Shown here: positions 61,701 through 64,000 of the stretch, one piece after another
Layout of the letters: each line of letters begins with the position of its first letter
Position numbering within the stretch: position 1 is the stretch's first letter
From: Dipteris shenzhenensis
Taxonomy: Eukaryota; Polypodiophyta; Polypodiopsida; Gleicheniales
Assembly (NCBI GenBank): GCA_047967505.1
Contig: CM106541.1
Length of the DNA: 64,000 bases
Strand: one strand, 5' to 3'
The notes under the pieces: model-generated
Database searches by the model: none
What the model was told of the DNA's origin: nothing
Seen by the model: only the letters and a program-made list of their open reading frames with translations
Translations under genes and position numbers: made by a program

Positions 61701-63026
61701 AACATATCTCCATAAAAGAATCACTAGCTAGTATAGCTAGTAGATCACCATTGAGGCACATAATGTCTTCCTTGATCTTCATATCTATGCTCATCAAATC
61801 ACTGCTAAAGTGAAGCACATAACCTTTCACCATTACATGCATTTTAGGCAAAGCCAAGGCAGAGAACCTATGAAGAGCATCCATCATAAGATATATTGCA
61901 TAGACCACTAAGTCATCTCCATAAATGCAAAGTATAATGACACCCATGAGTTCCATAACTGAGTTTTATTGCTCAAGAAGAGTCAATATACTGAAAACTT
62001 TTAGTCAAGGCCAAAAGTCCCAATTTTTTTTTTGACTTGGTTAACCTTTTCAAAGCTAAAACTGTCCAAAATAGCAACCAAAGATAGCAGCAACTTGGCT
62101 AGCAGCAAGTAGCTTTGAGAGGGCTTTCTATGTAGAAAGAAAGGTCTTGTACCAGAGATCATCCGCTAGCAAGGAAATGCACAATGCCGCGTCAGTTTGT
62201 CTGTGAGAAGTGCACCATTCTCGACTGGTTTTTCGTCGATTTCTCCTCGAATACTAAAGCATTTGGGCTCAAATTTGAACTGGAGCTAGCTCATAGGGTC
62301 GCCCAACTGTTGCTAGGAGGAATTGACGAAATATGACTCCAGCACGCGGAATTATGCAAAAGTTCGCCGATTGAAGAAACTGTTGGCACAGGCGACTGGG
62401 GCAATATTTCACTAATTGCTTGGACGTGGGAATTCGCCCTACCAAGAGTATTCTATAGCTCAAAGCATTTTGAAAATGGTCGCCTACAGTGGGAGAACAA
62501 GCGCTTGGAAGTTCTGCTCAGAAGAGGAAAAAATGGAGAAGTGTGAGGAAGAAGATGATGACGTGGCTAGAATTGGCTCAAGGAGGCTCATGGAGGCTGA
62601 GTGGCTCTAATACCACAGGGTGCATTACCTTAAATAGAGCTTTAGCCTGGCTCACCTAGTGTTATAAGATCCTTTCATATCTACAAACATAAGGTGCCTC
62701 CTTTATATTTGGCAAATGTGATTGTGTGCAAGAACATGTGCATTCAATAGACAAGGTGCATTACCTTCAACAGAGCCTCAGCCTTGCCCATCTCGCGGCC
62801 AACAAATTTGCTGTAGCTTCCAGAAGCAGCATTCTGCATCTACCAAGAATGAGGTTACCAAAACAGATATAGCTTTCCATCTCACTTGTAAATACTGGTG
62901 TAAATTCTCAACTTTCTTGAGTGAGATAAGAAAAAATGGGGAGAGAGTTTATGCATTACTAACCTGCCCACCAAGGGAGGGGACTTCGAGCAGTAATGTT
63001 TTCACAGCATGTGTATCCAGCAGCAT
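55782..63026 (-). CDS. VPS53: VPS53 (GARP/EARP subunit), last four exons
   Basis: VPS53 is a subunit of the Golgi-associated and endosome-associated retrograde tethering complexes; the Arabidopsis homologue is HIT1. Exons (minus): 63026-62964 (21 codons, DTHAVKTLLLEVPSLGGQ), 62839-62765 (25 codons, ASGSYSKFVGREMGKAEALL), 56416-56321 (32 codons, VILSPVESIADTYRALLLEG) and 56123-55782 (113 codons plus TGA). All junctions are phase 0 with GT donors and AG acceptors. The run SKFV.REM.KAEALLKVILSP matches the conserved C-terminal region of plant VPS53. The last exon holds a Pro/Ser/Thr/Ala-rich linker, a seven-alanine stretch and the end KEGTFRKLFNNT. The intron at 62764-56417 is 6348 bp. Earlier exons were not found up to 64000 and should lie beyond the window. 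Confidence 0.92.
55890..55912 (-). repeat. (GCA/TGC)n repeat encoding alanines in VPS53
   Basis: A trinucleotide run inside the last VPS53 exon, read as consecutive alanines on the minus strand; a likely site of length variation. Confidence 0.85.
56614..56660 (+). repeat. (TTG)n, T-run and G-run in the VPS53 intron
   Basis: TTG units pass into a run of T and then an almost pure G run of about 20 bases, about 200 bp from the acceptor of the third exon seen here. Confidence 0.9.
56661..57595. other. VPS53 intron, nothing further recognised
   Basis: Intronic sequence between the G-run and the Penelope-like relic. A/G-rich on the plus strand from 57160 to 57440. No repeat matching the upstream side of the relic was found here. 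Confidence 0.4.
57600..59686 (-). pseudogene. Penelope-like element reverse transcriptase, broken
   Basis: Two minus-strand frames, 59686-58280 (468 codons) and 58199-57600 (199 codons), form one RT interrupted by a stop (58279-58277), a one-base loss in the GIPMG block near 58248, and a TGA shortly after. In the first, WKFHKTPKKPRFIATACE (about residue 290) and the catalytic QTYDFTTLYTKIELEDL (about 372) are typical of Penelope-like RTs. In the second, RRFIDDLFVPN (about residue 22) is the catalytic DD block, and the thumb follows with DIYDKRE, MPHIDSNI and the AKYGVISSQFHRFSRLC block. The wording differs from the Penelope/Poseidon type and is closer, from memory, to the group that includes Naiad-type elements. 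No GIY-YIG endonuclease was found on either side. The element lies in the same orientation as VPS53. Confidence 0.75.
59862..60200 (+). repeat. Repeat R1, partial third copy
   Basis: Matches the first 330 bp of the R1 unit at 7337 and 7883 (GGTTGAAAACCATAAACTCC, GGGACTAGCTACTATGACAT, GGAGGTGGAGGGCA-ACTC). It starts about 175 bp upstream of the Penelope-like reading frame. Confidence 0.8.
60201..60837. other. VPS53 intron, nothing recognised
   Basis: AT-rich intron. The segment at about 60780-60844 is a diverged copy of 62695-62758, the intron start after the 25-codon exon. Confidence 0.5.
60845..62615. mobile_element. Unclassified 1.77 kb insertion with target duplication
   Basis: Bounded by CAGGGTG at 60838-60844 and 62616-62622. 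On the plus strand it begins TGTTGGAGC and ends GCTCTAATACCA, so it has TG...CA ends with an imperfect inverted match; on the minus strand the first bases TGGTATTAGAGCC resemble a primer-binding site. The duplication could be 5 to 7 bp because the boundary is ambiguous. It contains one minus-strand frame (61956-61537). It could be a solo LTR or a non-autonomous LTR-class element; the class is not resolved. Confidence 0.6.
61537..61956 (-). CDS. Unidentified open frame in the 1.77 kb insertion
   Basis: 139 codons starting MELMGVIILCIYGDDLVVYA and ending STSIN. The GDD near the start recalls a polymerase motif, but the surrounding residues do not fit a reverse transcriptase I know. Methionine- and aspartate-rich. 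It is the only sizeable frame in its element and may be a captured or element-specific gene, or chance. Confidence 0.25.
   Translation of the reverse strand: MELMGVIILCIYGDDLVVYAIYLMMDALHRFSALALPKMHVMVKGYVLHFSSDLMSIDMKIKEDIMCLNGDLLAILASDSFMEICSWMHDKKIMKYNTSEGLMIKGHAEDMMMIKFDTLGSPKKDKRGIPKEYLSTSIN
62629..62665 (-). pseudogene. Duplicate of VPS53 exon 3' end and donor
   Basis: Minus-strand text ending AAGGTAATGCACC matches the end of the 25-codon exon and its splice donor at 62765/62764, 136 bp away, with about 30 of 36 positions equal by eye (AGGCT, GCTCT and AAGGTAATGCACC shared). The AAG/GTAATG donor is kept, but the copied exon part contains substitutions and no acceptor. Confidence 0.7.
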
Positions 63027-63039
63027 CTACAAACAGTAT

Positions 63040-64000
63040 AATGTAATCAATACGTTGAACCATAATGTAGCCCTTTCTGAATGCAACGCTTCATTTACGC
63101 AGGAAAGAAAAGACATTTTCGGTTTAAACACATTCTCAAAAGAACTGACATGATTCGCTTCGTTTACATGAAAGAAAAAGGCATTTTTGGCTTACACACA
63201 TTCTCAAAATAACTAAGATGATTGAAAAAAGAGGTCCAATGAAACATGAGTAAGCAATATAACCAGGCTCACTTAGATGTTATAAAACTTCCACCATATT
63301 GCAAAACAATAAAGACGACGACGAGTAATAAGAAACATCTTGAAACAAAACAAACTTGTTTTTATTACATAACCGAGGATTACAAAACTTGGCCACAAGA
63401 CCATTGATTTGATTGATTTGTCGTCCATCAAAACAAAAATAGATAGTGTGTATATGAAATCCACTGCGGGGTTTCTACTGTAGAACCACTCCTTGCCAAG
63501 TAAAACACTGATAGGGTCTATGTCACGAATATATAAAGATAGGGTCTCTTCATAATCTTCAATCCATAGTGCTGCAGCAAGTGCACGAATTGTATACAAA
63601 TAAAATTGTACTAGAATTGTAAAAGACCCAATAGGGGAGAATAGACGTAGGACTGGTGGGGCACCTCTTTGTTCATCAGATTTTCGATCCTTCCTCACGT
63701 TTATCACCAACTCCTCCCCACCTTTGGAGCTTCTTTGAGAGTGGTCACGAAGACTCCAGTGACGTTTGATAGAGTCCTTCATGTTAGGGCCATTATTTTT
63801 ACACTAACATCTCAGATGATCACATCATGCTTCAAAGGTCTGCTTCAAAAAGACTAGACTACCTAAAGGAGGTGAATCCTCACTAGATCCCTGAAGAGGC
63901 TGAGGCTACCCTACTGGTCTGTTGTGGGTACTCCTGACACAGACAATATCGGGGGGCTCAGCTAGACTCCACTCAAAGCGTGATCCCCTAGTTCTTCCAG
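63040..64000 (-). other. VPS53 intron with an unidentified open frame
   Basis: A minus-strand frame of 169 codons (63782-63273) starts MKDSIKRHWSLRDHSQRSSK and includes DPISVLLGKEWFYSRNPAVD. It matches no family I know and does not look like a VPS53 exon. Composition and position suggest mobile-element or LTR sequence. A 21 bp text near 63260-63284 recurs with about two changes at 62650-62672. Confidence 0.3.

Noticed and set aside
62269-62463. Short minus-strand open frame in the 1.77 kb insertion
   Set aside because: 64 codons without a domain or conservation evidence; likely chance.
1-64000. CRISPR array, phage or bacterial defence island
   Set aside because: Spliced plant genes, LTR elements and LINE relics show eukaryotic nuclear DNA; the tandem repeats lack the repeat-spacer pattern.

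Overview
The window looks like nuclear DNA of a seed plant with a very large, repeat-rich genome; a gymnosperm, probably a conifer, fits best. The reasons are low gene density, a 6.3 kb intron full of mobile-element remains, old degraded LINE and Ty1/copia copies, a Penelope-like reverse transcriptase relic, and many long (GA)n, (CT)n and (GT)n runs. The organism is inferred from this pattern, not from a diagnostic marker. No bacterial operon, CRISPR array, rRNA or tRNA gene was recognised.

Two protein genes can be supported, both on the minus strand. At 43465-42178 there is a four-exon 2-oxoglutarate/Fe(II) dioxygenase of the plant DOXC class, with all catalytic residues but an uncertain 5' end. 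At 63026-55782 lie the last four exons of VPS53, a GARP/EARP tethering-complex subunit; its earlier exons are outside the window. The intron before its last two exons holds a degraded Penelope-like element (59686-57600), a 1.77 kb element flanked by a target duplication (about 60845-62615), and a tandem copy of the preceding exon's 3' end with its splice donor.

The best-resolved mobile structure is a nested pair at 24527-32782. The outer element is a full-length but mutated Ty1/copia retrotransposon with 356 bp LTRs, a primer-binding site, a polypurine tract and target duplication GGACA. Inside its reverse-transcriptase gene sits a non-autonomous LTR element of 2.7 kb with 333 bp LTRs and target duplication TGTAG. 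By hand count the outer LTR pair differs at about 20 of 356 positions and the inner pair at 7 of 333, which agrees with the nesting order.

Three degraded LINE fragments (about 750-1350, 18976-19995 and 48900-50000), all on the minus strand, keep endonuclease-type sequence. A possible TRIM-like LTR junction lies at 51478-52198. The rest is AT-rich intergenic DNA with dispersed repeat pairs, several tandem arrays (34443-35500, 36962-37445, 46081-46185, 47022-47308), strongly purine- or pyrimidine-biased tracts (11130-11870, 17350-18560), and an unidentified coding remnant at 22006-23600. I saw no new gene system. The most unusual items are the Penelope-like relic inside the VPS53 intron, the partial exon duplication beside it, and the nested copia pair.
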